DNA of 64,000 bases from Neocallimastix lanati (nom. inval.) (GCA_016946835.1 JACVTC010000033.1:206001-270000), one strand, 5' to 3'. Numbered from the stretch's first letter, positions 1 through 25,200 are shown. Made by a program: numbers and translations. Notes: generated from the sequence alone by a model not told the origin.

Positions 1-240
1 GGTTAGGTTACTCTAACCTCGCTTCTAGGGAATTAGGCACCGAAAAAGTATTCCGAGAAAAATCGTGCTAGAAAATCTCAGAAATAATATGTATGGTTAG
101 AGCGCCAATACTGAATAAACAGTAAGGCTGTCCAGTAGGGACTATATCCACTTGTACAAAAGCACACCAATGTGTTGTGACTACCTTAATATTTCCATGT
201 CTTGAGGGGCATAGGGCGGTACACACCGGAAATAAAAAAA
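1..240 (+). repeat. Dispersed GC-richer repeat, copy A (retroposon-like 3' end)
   Basis: This stretch has far more G and C than its surroundings and ends in an A-rich tail. Positions 61-110 and 121-236 align by eye with 48233-48282 and 48452-48571 in the same orientation. Shared blocks include AGTAAGGC, TGTTGTGACTACCT, TCTTGAGGGG and ACACCGGA followed by A-rich sequence. The copy may begin before the window. A shared GC-rich body running into an A-rich tail suggests a non-LTR retrotransposon or SINE 3' end, but no reading frame or promoter box was recognised, so the class is inferred. Confidence 0.65.
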
Positions 241-791
241 AAATATTAAAGATTTATCTTATTATTATTATTTTATGAATTACATTTTGATTTAATTAAA
301 ACATAAACATTACTTAAAATTCTTGTAAAATAAGCTACAAATTTTATTTACTTAAAGTATTAATAAAAAAAAAATAAATACATTATAATAAATTAAACTT
401 TATAAAATTGATATATATATAATAAAAAAAAAAAGATAAATGGAATTTTTACGGCTTTAATTTCCACATCTTTTATATTAATTTATTAGTTATTGGATAT
501 AGTTTTTTAACAATTGTTAGTTAATTAAAATTTTAATATAATTTATAATTATAAATAAATATATTTTTTATTATTTTTTTTTTCTATAATCCTTTTTTAT
601 ATTATTTTTTTTTTTCTTTTAAAAATCAATTTGAAATTCATTTTACAATTTTACAATTTTTAATATAAAGAAAGAATATTTACATTATACTGATAATAAA
701 ATTAATAAAGCTGTACAATATATATAATGTTAACTTTTTAACTTAAAATAATATAATTAAAATAATAAAGAATATCATAATATAAAGTAAA
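241..791. other. AT-rich intergenic stretch
   Basis: Homopolymer runs and AT-rich sequence lie between repeat copy A and the phytochelatin synthase start. I see no gene; part of it must be that gene's promoter and leader. Confidence 0.6.
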
Positions 792-3330
<2,539 letters not shown>

Positions 3331-3361
<31 letters not shown>

Positions 3362-3623
3362 AGACGTAATAACTACACAAACTGCAAAATTATAATATAT
3401 ATAAATATTGTGTATATTATTATTTTTTAACATGAAAAATAATTCTTTTTATTTTATTTTATTAATTTTATTATTATTATTATTAGAAATATCTTATTAT
3501 ATATAAAATTAAAATTTTAATATATCATATTTATCATATTTAATATGTTATTTATTAGTATGTATCACTATATTGCAACAATTTTTTAATTTCAATTATT
3601 ATATTATCATTATTATTAAATAA

Positions 3624-3654
<31 letters not shown>

Positions 3655-3689
3655 TTTTTCTTTTCTTTTCTTTTCATTAATTTTACTTT

Positions 3690-3737
<48 letters not shown>

Positions 3738-4109
3738 TTTTTATTTCATTTAGAAAAAAGGCTTTTATTTTATTATTACATTTTATAATTTTTTATATAT
3801 TTATTTTTGAATTTTGTAATTTTTTATTTATTAAAAGTATAATAATACTAATTTTATATGATTTTTTATATAAATGCCAGAATATCAATTAATCAATATA
3901 TATATATATTTTATTATCTGAAATTATTACACTAAAAATTGTATTATGATAATTATATTTTAAAAATATTATAATGAATAAAATAATAATTAAAGAAAAA
4001 ATAAAAATAAAAATAAAAATAATAAAAATAATAATATACAATATATAATATATATATTTTAAAAAGATAGTGTTAAAAAAAAAAAAAAAAATTATATAGT
4101 ATTATCTTT
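3331..4109. other. Intergenic region between convergent genes
   Basis: Poly-A, poly-T and AT-rich sequence between the 3' ends of the phytochelatin synthase gene and the next minus-strand gene. No reading frame or RNA gene was recognised. Confidence 0.6.
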
Positions 4110-4411
4110 TTAATTATTATTTGTGTGAATAAATAGATTAAGATGTTCTTTCTTTTCATATTGTTCTTTAGTTATATTATGGCATAAATATTCCAATCTT
4201 TTGATTTCATCCCTTTTTCTTCTAACGAAATCATATTTTAATAAATTATTAAAAGAAAGTGCTGGTTGAACATATCTTTCAGAAGAGGGTACTTGTTGAA
4301 GTGGTTCTTGTTTTTTATTGGATACTTCCGATAATTTATTTAATGAACGTAATTTACTTACTGAAGTTTTAATAATGTTATTACTACTATTACTACTACT
4401 ACTATTACAAC

Positions 4412-4453
<42 letters not shown>

Positions 4454-5884
4454 CAGAAATCAATGACTCTATACTATTTTTATTGGAATATTCATTATTT
4501 GTATAAAGGAATGAAGAAAACGGAGATTTTGATTTACTATAATATTCTGAAAAATCTTCATCATTAAGTAATTGTTTCTATATGATATATATATTTATTT
4601 TTAAAAGTGAGAATTATAAAAAAAAAAAAAAAAATTCTTTCTTTTCTTTTTTTGTTTTATTTATTTAATTAGAATATATAATATATATTACAGAGATAGA
4701 AATATCTATAGAGTTTTTTAGATTGTTCGGAATAATCATTTCTTCATTAACTCCATCATTATTTTTAAACGATTTATTACTATTTTTCTTATCTTCGTCA
4801 TTTTCTTTTTTGCTATTAATACTAATTAAACTACAACTTTTCTAATAGATTTACATAATAAATAATAAATATAAATTTATACATTGCTTAATAAATGAAA
4901 AATAAAAAAGAATTTCTTTTTTTTTTTTTTAAAAAAAAAAACTTTTTAATAATTTTAATAAGATATTTAATTAAAATATATACCGGAGACGAACATTTTC
5001 TTGATAAAATAGAATATTCACTGAAATTATCATTACTATCATCAATTTTTCTAATTTTAATCTAAATTTTAATAAAAATTATGAATATATATATATATAG
5101 TATATATTCATTTTAATGTAATATATAAATTATTATATATATACCTTATTATTAAATGATATTGATTTTGCTGAAAATGATTTGGATCCTTTGGATAAAG
5201 TTCTACTCTTTTTATTTAAATTTTATTCATAAAATTAAATATATTTTAATATATATATATATATATTTTCCCTCAAATATTAATGTTTTTATTATTATTT
5301 TTTTTTTAAGTTATAATTATATATTACTGTACCATTTTTGGTTTAGTTTTCCTTCCCTCTCTTGTAATAAATATTTTCTAAGTATATTTGATAAAGTAAA
5401 AAAGTTAATTATTAATTTGTATTACAAATAATATATATAACAAAGAATCATAGTTGTAGGTATAATAATATTACTTGGCCATAATCTATTAATAATTTAA
5501 TATATATATAAATATATATATATTTAAAAAAAAATAACATTTTAGCTACTTAAAATAATAAATTGTATATTTATATTAAATAATTAGTTAATAAGAAAAA
5601 ATAAAATTTACTTGATTCAGGCATTTTTACATAACAATGCTCTACTTCTTGGGGATCATAATCAATTTTTTCATAATATCCTGTCAAATAAATTAAATTC
5701 CAAAAAGAAAAAAAAAAAAAAAACATATATTATATATATATAAATATAAATAATAATATTAAAAAAAGAAATATAATATTAAATGATTATAATATAATAA
5801 AATTATATAAATGAAATATTTATTTATTAAAAACATATATTTTAATATATATATATTTTAAATAAAAAGTTTAATAATAGTAAC

Positions 5885-5915
<31 letters not shown>

Positions 5916-7901
5916 CTCTCTCAGAAATTGAAAGACGATATTTTTTTTTCCCTCTGGGTAATTGAATGTGTGGAATTTTTAATGATTTAAATGGATTAGG
6001 GGTATCTGATGGTAAAACTTCAGCAAAATTTTTTTGTAATCCTACTTTAAAGATCTTTGCTTTTTGAAGTTTATCATTTGGAAGAGAAAAAATTGATATA
6101 TGAACACAATCCGGAATATTGGTATTATTCTTTTTAATAACAGTTTTTTTAGCTGCACGTCGCTTTAATTTTCTTCTATAATTTATATCTTCCTACATAT
6201 ATTATATTATATATTTATATATATTTTATTTATATATATTTTATTTATATATATTTTAATGTTTTATAATAAAAAAAGAATTGAAATAATATATATAATG
6301 AATGTAATTTGAAACATACATCTAATGAATAAGAGGGATAAGAACCTAAAATCGATGAATAAGATGATAATGAATGAAATGGTTTTAACATATTTTCTTC
6401 AAAAGGAAATTCACTTTTAATATTATTATTAGATTTTGAACTTGATTTAGAATTACTATTATTGATTTTTAAAGATTTACTAGAATTTTTTTTTTGAAAA
6501 AGCATATGATATTTTAAGTTTTTCAATGACATTGTATCGATATCTAATTGTTCATTTTGATATTTTTCTTGGTTATCATTTATTGAATTATAATAATAAC
6601 TCTTATATAGTTTATTCATGGGGGAATTGTATACCTCATTAGTCAAAATATCATTATCTTGATTATTGATTCCATTAGACCCCATCCTTGTTGATAATAC
6701 GTTATCCTCGTTAGTTAAACTTTTGTTAGAATTTAATATATATTTTACAGGTAGATTACGGGTTTTCTTGAAATTTAATGATGATTCTGATTTTGATTTA
6801 TATTTTTTATTAATATCATATAAATTTGTATAATTATTATATACTGTGGAAGCTATTTCTGGATATTTAATTTTATTTAATTTAGTTAAGTTTCTATTAA
6901 CATTCTGACAAGCTTGGATAGTAGTTTTTAATGAATGATAAGGAATAAGGTAATAATCATAATCATTATCATTATCATTTTTTGTATTGTTTTCGGTTAA
7001 ATTTATTTTTTGGATATGTTTAATTTTATTTTCCTCTAATTGTTCACTACAAGATAATGAACATTGAGTGACTGTTGAATCATTACAGATTTCATCATTA
7101 AAATTTTTTTCTGAAGTATTACAAGTAACAGGCTTTTTAACAATATATAAAACATTTTGAATTTTTTTTTCATTGCATTTATCGTTATCTATATCAATAA
7201 TATTTTTTTCAAATTTATTTGTTATAATTTTATTAATATTATTTACAATAGGTTTGCTAAGATCAACATCATTAGTTTTTTGATTTTCATTATTATTTGT
7301 TCGAGAAAATGAAGGTGATATAATATTTGTTGATGAGCAAATTTGATTAAGAATAGAAACATTTGGAGGTTCTAATAATGGGTAATATGCAGTATTATTT
7401 GGGATAAGTTTTTCATTATTATTTGGTATTACTATTTTTATTTTTTCATTATCATTATTATCTTTAATATTTCCTTTTTTTTTTTTTTTTTAATTGAGTT
7501 ATATTAATATTAAAATTTGAAGTTTATAAATAATAATTTAAATATATACATTTCATATTGTAAATAATGTTTGTTTTTGATTAATTTACCTTTATTACCC
7601 CGATATTTATTTAAAAATTCATTATCATATTTATTTATTTTATTATTCATCTTTTTAATGAATTTTTCTGTATTATTTTTTACATTATAATATTCTTTTA
7701 ATAAATAATATCCATCTTGATAAGGAATATTACCAGTTTTTAAAACACTGTTATTTCCATTTTTTATATGATTTTCTATTTGGTATTTTTGTTCATATTT
7801 TTCTAGCCATTTATAATATTTATTTTCAGCATGTTTCATAATATTAACTTTATGATTTGGAGATGAATATTTCTAATATTAAATATAATTATTATCAATT
7901 A

Positions 7902-7939
<38 letters not shown>

Positions 7940-7996
7940 TATATAAAGCTCTATAAAAATATATAAAAATATATTTATATATTACTAATTTACCAT
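4110..7996 (-). CDS. Uncharacterised low-complexity protein, 11 exons
   Basis: No family was recognised. Exons read on the minus strand: 7996-7994, 7872-7590, 7473-6320, 6192-5916, 5680-5612, 5485-5475, 5377-5333, 5207-5145, 5061-4984, 4841-4692, 4577-4110. Every junction is GT...AG and the phase closes exactly, giving 866 aa. The first coding exon would hold only the ATG, and exon 6 is an 11-nt micro-exon coding NYGQ across the junctions. Visible features are a basic patch (RRKLKRRAAKK) at the start of exon 4, several Ser/Asn-rich stretches and a poly-Asn run near residues 754-766. No signal peptide or membrane segment is evident. The sustained open frame over eleven exons argues for a real gene. 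The ATG-only exon is the least certain part; an internal ATG at 7839 is the alternative start. Confidence 0.7.
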
Positions 7997-8053
7997 TTTT
8001 GATTATAATTAAAGTAATTAAATATGAAAAATAAAAAAAAAAAAAAAAAGATT

Positions 8054-8090
<37 letters not shown>

Positions 8091-8906
8091 CTTTTTTATT
8101 TATTAAAACTGATTTGAAAAATAAATCACTTTATATCTATAAATAAGTTAATTAAATAATATATATAAATTCTTTTTTTTTTTCCTTTTTTTCCTTAGCT
8201 TAAATTTTTTTAAAATATTATTCATCATAAATGTAAAAAAAATTTTAATGTCTTTTATATATACTTATTAAATTTAAACTTTTAACTTTAAAAATTATAT
8301 ATGAAATATATATAATAATATTATATTATATTTTTATTATCATTATAGAAATAAAAAACATAAAATACTATTTATTAATTACTATTTATCTTTAATATAT
8401 GATAATAATAGTAATAATAATTTATTTATCATCTCTGATTATACAATAAGATAAATTGATAATTTAGTAAATTATCCTATTTATAAAAATATTATATTAT
8501 TTTAATAAAAGAATAAAAGAAAAAGCATAAAACATAAAACAAAAAATGAAATAATCAAAAATAACAATTAAAATTTTAAAATTTAATCTTGCTTGTGTAA
8601 CCTTATTTAATAAATAAAAATATATCAATTTTTGTTTTAATGTTTTTTTTTTTTTTTTTGTACAGAGGCATTCTATAACAAAAAAAATTTTTATACTCAG
8701 AATTTTATTTTTTTTGAAAAAAAATAATTTAATTAGAAAAAAGATTCCTAATAAATAGTCTAATAGCTAATAGAAATCTTTTTTTTTTTTTTTTTTTTTT
8801 TTTTTAGTTGGTAATTTGTATATTTTAATAAACTATATTAAATTAAAATAAATATAATGTAAAATTACATATATATATAGATAATGAAAAAGAAATTACA
8901 GAAAGT

Positions 8907-8941
<35 letters not shown>

Positions 8942-10610
8942 CATTATTTTTTTTATTATTATTTTTTATAAAATTAAATATAAGTCAAATATTTTTTTTA
9001 TTATGAATATGGAAAAAAAAAAAAAAAAAAAAAAAAAACATTGTAATTGTGGATTATAAAATCATATATAGTAAATATAAAACATATAATAAATATTTTT
9101 AAAAAAAATTATAAGTTTAATTCTTTTATTTGAGGTGATTATTGGATTTTTTATTCAATTTTTAAATTATCATATATAAAGAAAATTTTAATATAATGAA
9201 ATTTTAATATAATGAAATTTTTAATATAATGAAAATTTTAATATAATGAAATAAATAATAAAAAGTTATATACAATAATGACTATTAAATAAATAAAAAA
9301 TTGGTAAAAATTAAAAAATATTAAAATTGATTTATAAATTAATTAAAAAAAAAAATTAAAAAAAAGAAAAAAAATTTTTTTGTTAAAATATGAATTATTA
9401 AATAAATATGTAAATAATTAATAATGAAATGTAAATAATAAATAATTAATAATGAAATGTAAATAATAAATAATTAATAATGAAATGTAAATAATAAATA
9501 ATTAATAATGATATGCAAATAATTAATAATTAATGGAAATAATATAATATAAAAAAATGTAGATAATAGAAATATATTATTATTATTATTACTATTGTTC
9601 AATATTATATCCATTAAAAAAAAAGATTTCAAAAAAAATTTTTTTCTAAAAATTTGCAATAATATACAATTATATATAAACTTTTTTTTTTTTTTTTTTT
9701 TTGAAAATTTAAATTTAATTAAATTTTTTTATTATTTTTGAAAATATATATTAAAATTTAAAATTAAAAAAAAAAAAATAAAATAAAATAAAATAAAAAA
9801 ATAAAAAAAAAAAAAAAAAAAAGAAGGAATAAAATTTATTATTTTTATATACTTTTATTTTGTTATTTTTTTCTTTTAAATATATTTTTAGTATATAAAA
9901 GCTTTATTTTATATATATAATAAACATTGAAACTGAAATTTTAAATAAAAGGAATCTATTTTGAAGTAATTTATTTAATTTAATTTTTTCTTTTTAATGA
10001 ATATTAAAAATTTATTAAAAGATGTTCACCACAATTAAAAATTATTTTAACAAAACATAATTTAAATATCAATATATAATTTTTGTTAATTAAGAAAAGA
10101 TATGAAGTTTTAAATATGTAAAATATAAAAGAGCTAAGATATAAAATATAAATACAATAAAAAAATAAATAAATAAATTCTAAAGTATTATTATATGCTA
10201 AATAACTTGTTAAAAATTAATAATATTAAAGAAATGCGTATATACAAATAAAAATAAATATAAATAAAAAAAAAGTATTTTTTTTTTAATTTTATGAATA
10301 TTGGGAAAGAATAATTACTAATTGAATTTTAATATAATAATATATTATATTATAATTAGAATTTATTGAATTTCTATTTATAAAAGGTATTAGAAAATAC
10401 ATATATTAGTTACATGAAATAATATTTTAAATAAAGCTTATAAATATAAAGAAATATGGAAATTATGAATAAGGATCCTATATTACCAAAAGGTGTGAAT
10501 TTACTCAAATAATAATAGTAATAATAATAATAATACCATTTAAATAGAAATTAACTATGATAAAAATTATTTAATTTATTTTTTAAATAAACATTTATTA
10601 TAATTAAAAT
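7997..10610. other. Long AT-rich intergenic region with short tandem repeats
   Basis: Lies between two divergent genes. It contains homopolymers, about four copies of a roughly 16-bp unit (ATTTTAATATAATGAA) near 9186-9252, and about 3.5 copies of a 28-bp unit near 9418-9520. A possible upstream non-coding or alternative first exon of the USP7 gene (ATG at 10456 followed by GTGTGA at 10493) was seen, but no matching acceptor is convincing. Confidence 0.6.
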
Positions 10611-18423
<7,813 letters not shown>

Positions 18424-18477
18424 AAAAAAAATTAACATATTATTTATATATAAAAATATTTTAATTTATATACATGA

Positions 18478-18526
<49 letters not shown>

Positions 18527-18646
18527 ATATTCTTATAATTTTATTAATAAGTTTTCTTTTAAAAAAAAAAAAATAAATAAATAAATAAATAAAAAATAAT
18601 TTAATATATTTTTTTTTCTCCAGAGGGAATATAGTCTATTCAATGA

Positions 18647-18687
<41 letters not shown>

Positions 18688-18985
18688 TGTAAATTATTTA
18701 AAACATAAAACAATAAAAACAAAAAAAATAATAAAATAAAATAAAATAAAATAAAAAAAATATTTAAAATTAAAATTAAAAAAAAAAAATAAATAATAAT
18801 ACAAAAGAATAAATAAATCAATTTAATATAAATATTATTGTTATTATTTGTTATTATTTATTATTATTTTTGGTTAAATATTTATTATTTATTTATTTAA
18901 AACTTATTGTACATAGAATCAGAATGGTTTTAAATTTTTTTTTTTTTTTTTTTTTTTATTAAAAAAATATGATGGGTATAAAAAA

Positions 18986-19024
<39 letters not shown>

Positions 19025-19149
19025 TTATACTATGTTATAAATTAACTTTTAAAATATCATAAATTTTATTATTATTATTATTATTTTTAAACATAATAGT
19101 TATTGCCTTTTTATTATTATTATTATTATTATTCTTTTTACTTTTTTTT

Positions 19150-19182
<33 letters not shown>

Positions 19183-20083
19183 TAATATTTTAACTTTAAT
19201 TTTTGTTATTTATATAGCTATATTATTTAATTATATTTGTATGATTTTTACTTTTTTTTTGTTATTGTTATTATTATTATTTTTTTTTTTAACTATAAAA
19301 TTGTTTGAAGGAGTTAAAATTATAAAAATATATTATTAATTTTTAATTATTTAATATTAGAAAATATTAATCTATTTTTATATATCAAAAATAAGAAAGA
19401 AATCGAAATTTAAGTACAAAAATATTTTAATTTATTTTAAATAAATAAATTAATAATTTAATAAAAATAAAAATAAAAAAATTATTTTATAGCTCAAATT
19501 TTGCATATTTGACTTATGAAATGTGCTTCATAATTATACCAAATAAAAATATAACAAATTATAATATATAATATTATTTTTTATATCAAATATTTCTAAT
19601 GATTTTTTTTCCTATTTATAAATCATTATATAATAATATATAATTACTTTAAATTATTTTAATTCTTTGATGTTATTTTTGTTTTTTGTACAATAAATAT
19701 CAGAAGTAATATTTGAATTTTTTATCTAAAATATGAATTTAAACTATAAAAAAAAAAAAAAATTTTAAAAAAATAAAAAAAAAATAAAAATAAAAATAAA
19801 AATAAAAATAAAAATAAAAATAAAAATAAAAAAAAAGGCTTGGAATATTGAATTAGATTTAACTATTTCTTATGTTACTAATATATACATTTTATATACT
19901 ATATTGTGATTATTAATTTTTTTCCATAATTTGTAATGTATATATATACATATTGTATTTATGTAAAAAAAAATTATCGAAATTCATAAGCTTTTATATA
20001 ATGAATTATATTATTAGTATTATTATTTTATATGAAATATTAATATATATATATTTATATATAAAGAGAGAAAAGATGGAGAG

Positions 20084-20128
<45 letters not shown>

Positions 20129-20191
20129 ATTTTATTAGAACATATATATATATACTTAATAATAATTAAATTTTAAAAATATATTATTCAA
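18424..20191. other. Intergenic region between convergent USP7 and GID4 genes
   Basis: Poly-A runs up to about 40 nt, poly-T, TTA arrays and AAAAAT repeats. The open frames here are translated repeats. No gene was seen. Confidence 0.65.
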
Positions 20192-22013
20192 TTAATTAGT
20201 AATCAAATGAATATTACCTGGGAAGGAATTATCAGGTACATGTGATAATGATAAGTGTTGGAACCATTCTGAATTCTTATAATATTAATATTGTTATATT
20301 ATTATTTTTATCATTATTATAAAAATCATGATTATGAATAAATTATTATTATTATTATTATTATTATTATTTATTATATTATTATTATTATTATTATTTA
20401 TTATTATTTATTATTATTATTATTTATTATTTATTATTATTATTATTATTATTGAAATTTAGATAAAATAGAACATTTACTTGATGAAAGTAAAAACCCA
20501 CTATTGTATCTGTACAACGATCATAGCATATGTAATAGAAGCCTGCAAATGAAGCTCCTGTTATATTTTTTATTCTATGATTAGGTACTAAAAAATGCTC
20601 CTATGAAAGTAGATTATTTAAAATTATTACGATAATAAAAACATTAATGATAATAATATTAGTAAATATAAATTAAAAATTATTTTTAATTGACTATTGA
20701 TGTTATTTATTTATTACCTTCCAACGCATAAATATATATTCATTATTTGAAAAATCATATACAAAATCATCCTTAGTAATAATTTATAATGAATGAAATA
20801 TTTTGAAAATCGTTATTATTTTTTATTTCATTATTTTATGTTTTATCACAATAAATACAACTTATAAAATATTAATTTAATAAAACAATAACAATTTTTT
20901 ATATTTACATTATTAAATACTTTTTCATATGATTTGAATGCAGGAAATTTCATCTATTAATGTTATTTTGTTATTGTGTTCATTTTAAGTTAAAAATAAA
21001 ACAAAAATTTTTTTCATTAAATTAATATTCATATATCGAAACTATTATTTTAGTATACTATATAGATTTTATTTTAAATTTACCCAATGTGCTCTAATAG
21101 AAAGAAATTATATATAAAATTAATTATTTATTACATATTAAAAGAGATTGAAATTAAAATACTTTGATACGTTATTAATAATATATATTTATAATTAATA
21201 AAAGTTATTATTTTACCTATCTATTGCTTCTTTAGCATCCCATTTTCTCGTTAAAAAAGAATGCTGTGAACCAATAATTCTATAGATTATTATAATTACA
21301 GTTATTTTTTATTTATATATAGATTACAATTATATAAATAGTAAATAAAAGATATATTATATACTATTGTATATAACATTATAATATAATTAAAAAAAAA
21401 ATAAAATACTTACTCAGCATCAAAAAATGTTGTTAATTCAGGATAATCCTTTTTATTTATAAATATATATTGAAATAAAAAAATAATAAATAAAAAAAAA
21501 AAATAAAAATAAAAAAGACATTGTAAATGATATATTATATAAATAATTATTAATTTTTTAAAACATTTAATTTTATTATTTTAACAAATATTGAAATTTT
21601 TTATAATATTCCTATTATTACTTCTGTTAATCCTTTAATATGTAAGTATCCACAAAGGAATGAATCTTCTAAATCAACATGCTTTTATATCAATAATATT
21701 ATATAATAACATTTAATATTAATATAATACTTTCCATGCATATAAAATGAATTTATATCATATGCTTTTTTTTGTCAATTCATTATTAAAAATGAATATA
21801 TTATATTCTGAAAAAATATATACAAATCATTAAATGACATACTTGTATATCTACTGTAACTTCATAGCTATTACTTCCACTTTTTTGACGTCCTTTAAAT
21901 TTTGCACCAGAATATAGCGAACAAGTTGCTTGATTCTTTAACCGTTTTTGTGAATCTAACTGTTTTACAAATTGACGTAATTCTTTGCGATGTTCTGTAT
22001 CTTTCACAGGCAT
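20192..22013 (-). CDS. GID4/Vid24-like substrate receptor of the GID/CTLH ubiquitin ligase
   Basis: GID4 recognises N-terminal proline degrons for the GID/CTLH E3 ligase; in yeast it targets gluconeogenic enzymes. Minus-strand exons: 22013-21843, 21681-21622, 21448-21414, 21279-21217, 21093-21084, 20953-20909, 20771-20718, 20600-20481, 20275-20192. All are GT...AG and in phase, giving 213 aa, essentially the beta-barrel core without the long N-terminal extensions of yeast and human proteins. Diagnostic motifs in order: [62 protein letters not shown] and [15 protein letters not shown]. Exon 5 is only 10 nt and codes the middle of DRAHWMKF, a conserved block, so the micro-exon is well supported. 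The gene converges with the USP7-like gene. Confidence 0.93.
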
Positions 22014-22195
22014 TTTCTTATTATTATTATTTTAATTTATTAATATTTTTTATTGATATCCAATTCTGAAATTTATTTTTATGAAATAAATATATAATTA
22101 CATTTATAAAAAATATATAAATTTATTTGAAAAAAAATTATTGAAATAAAAAAAAACATAATACATATGTATATAATCAGTAATTATATTGTTCT

Positions 22196-22235
<40 letters not shown>

Positions 22236-25200
22236 AAGAAACAAAATAAAATTATAAAAATAAATATACATATTTATATATTTTCATGTGAAATTTGATT
22301 AATATGTTTGTTTTCACTTTTAAATTCAATTTTAGTAATTTTAAAAAAAAAACAATTTAAAATGAGAAAAAAAAATAAAATAAAATAAAATTTTTATATA
22401 GTATTAAATCAATGATCAATAAATTTTGTATTATACTTTGATTTTAATTTTGTTTTTTAGTATTTATTATTAACAATACACAATGTTACTTTAATTTATA
22501 TAATTTGAATGATAAATTATAATAATTATAAATAAAAAGTTAGAATTTTTTATAATTATTTTAATAAAATATTTTTGATTACAATATTATTCTATTTTTA
22601 ATTAATATTTATGCATATGTAATTTTTCAAACTAAAAAATTATAAATGAAATTATATTGTTTGATAAATTAATAAATATATAAATGAAATACTACGCATT
22701 TTTATTGGAGATAAATTATTAATAAATATTATTATTAAATATACATTGATATAATTTTATTTACTTTTTATTAATATTGCTAATATTATTTACTTCTTTT
22801 TCCTTTATTATATTATTTTATTATTTTATTATTTTAAAAATAAAAATTTTCATATTTACGTTAATTTCCAATTATTTATAATTTCTTTTTATTATTGATA
22901 TTTTTTTTTTAATTTTTAACCTTTTTTTTTTATTAAATTATTGATTAAAAAAAAGTATCTATTATATTAATTAAAAAATAAAAATAAAATATTAATATAA
23001 TATAAAAATTAATTTATAATTTGAAAAAAAAAAAAAAAATAATAATAAAAATTAAAAAGTATTTCAAAAGGATGCTGTATATATATATATATTTAATTAT
23101 TGAATAAGTTTTTTTTTTTTTTTTTTCTTATTAATATATTATATTTATTATATTATGAAATAAAAATATTACTTTCAAATTTATATAAATTAATAACAAA
23201 TATATACACTGTTAATTCTTTTTTAAACTATTATTTAATCAGTTATTAATTTATTAAATTATTATTATATAATAATAATTAATACTTTACTTTTTTTTTA
23301 ACAAAAGAAAAAAAAGGAAAAAAAAAAAGAGAAGTACAAATATAGAGCTTTATTAAATAAAATACAAAATTTTTAATTATAATTAAATTAATAAAGTAAT
23401 AATTAATTTGAAAATAATAAAATTGTAAATTGTAAATTATTTAATTGATTAAATTATTTTTTTATTTTTTTTTTTTTTTTAATTATTTTTAATATTATCT
23501 TGTAATTAAAGAAATTTCAATATATTAATTAGTATATAAATACATACTATATTAAAATAAAGTTATTAATTTATTTTTATTGTTTTACTATACTGTTAAT
23601 TGAATGAAAAGATGAATAAATTTAAATAAATAAATAACTAAATAAATAATAGATTAAAATAAATAATATATAATATTAATGTTATTGTTATTGATTTAAA
23701 AAAAAAAATGAAAATGAAAATGAAAATTGTATTATGAAGTTGTTATTAATTATTGGTTTCTATAATATTTTTTTTAAAGAGGGATTATTTTATTACATAA
23801 TAGATATAAATTTATATAATATTATTAATGAAATATATAATATAAATAAAAATAATATTATTTCTATAAATAAAAAAAATTTTTTTATTAATTTTTTGAT
23901 TTTTAATTATAATCATGAGAATAATATTACCATAAATTTATTATATTTATTAAAATAAGAAAATAAAGAAATTGTTCAAAATATATATTATTCAAATATT
24001 TTAATATATAATATTAAATAAAAATAGCAATAATATAATAAAGTTAGAATAAGTATTTAAAAACACCATAATATTATGAAAATGTTTATATTTAAGTAAT
24101 ACTTCTATTTAAAGTGACAATTGAAATCAGTAATTTATATATTTAATATTTTTATATAACGCACTTTTTGAATATTAAAAAATAATAATATTAAATATTA
24201 TAAAAATTAAATATATTGATTTATTAACTCTTTTGTAAGTAGCCTTTTACTATTTTATTGTTATTATTTTTTTTAAAATATATGATATTTATCCACGATA
24301 ATCACAAAGTGTTTTCATCAAATTATAGTTAAATATTATCATTAATAATAATTTTATTATTAATAATATTAATAGTTTTATTATTTAGTATTTACTATTT
24401 AGTATTTACTATTTAGCTGTTTTTAATTTTTAGTTTTTTGTATTTAATATTATTTATTTTGTATTTAGTATTATTTTATTATTATTTATTTATTATTATT
24501 TATTTATTATTATTTATTTATTATTATTATTATTTATTATTTATTATTTATTATTTATTATTTATTATTTATTATTTATTTATTATTATTTATTTATTAT
24601 TATTTATTTATTATTATTTATTTATTATTATTTATTTATTATTATTTATTTATTATTATTTATTTATTATTATTTATTTATTATTTATTATTTATTATTT
24701 ATTATTTATTATTTATTATTTATTATTTATTATTTATTATTTATTATTTATTATTTATTATTTATTATTTATTATTTATTATTTATTATTTATTATTTAT
24801 TATTTATTATTTATTATTTATTATTTATTATTTATTATTTATTATTTATTATTTATTATTTATTATTTATTATTTATTATTTATTATTTATTATTTATTA
24901 TTTATTATTTATTATTTATTATTTATTATTTATTATTTATTATTTATTATTTATTATTTATTATTTATTATTTATTATTTATTATTTATTATTTATTATT
25001 TATTATTTATTATTTATTATTTATTATTTATTATTTATTATTTATTATTTATTATTTATTATTTATTATTTATTATTTATTATTTATTATTTATTATTTA
25101 TTATTTATTATTTATTATTTATTATTTATTATTTATTATTTATTATTTATTATTTATTATTTATTATTTATTATTTATTATTTATTTCAAATTTTAATTT

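Noticed and set aside
1-22. GGTTAGGTTA at the window start considered as telomeric repeat
   Set aside because: Only two imperfect units, followed by CTCTAACC, which makes a small inverted repeat; no tandem TTAGGG-type array is present.
10456-10492. Possible upstream first coding exon of the USP7-like gene
   Set aside because: There is a donor-like GTGTGA, but no acceptor joins it in frame to 10611, and an in-frame TAA precedes the ATG at 10611.
23734-23958. 74-codon Ile/Asn/Phe-rich open frame
   Set aside because: Composition equals that of the surrounding non-coding sequence and no motif is seen.
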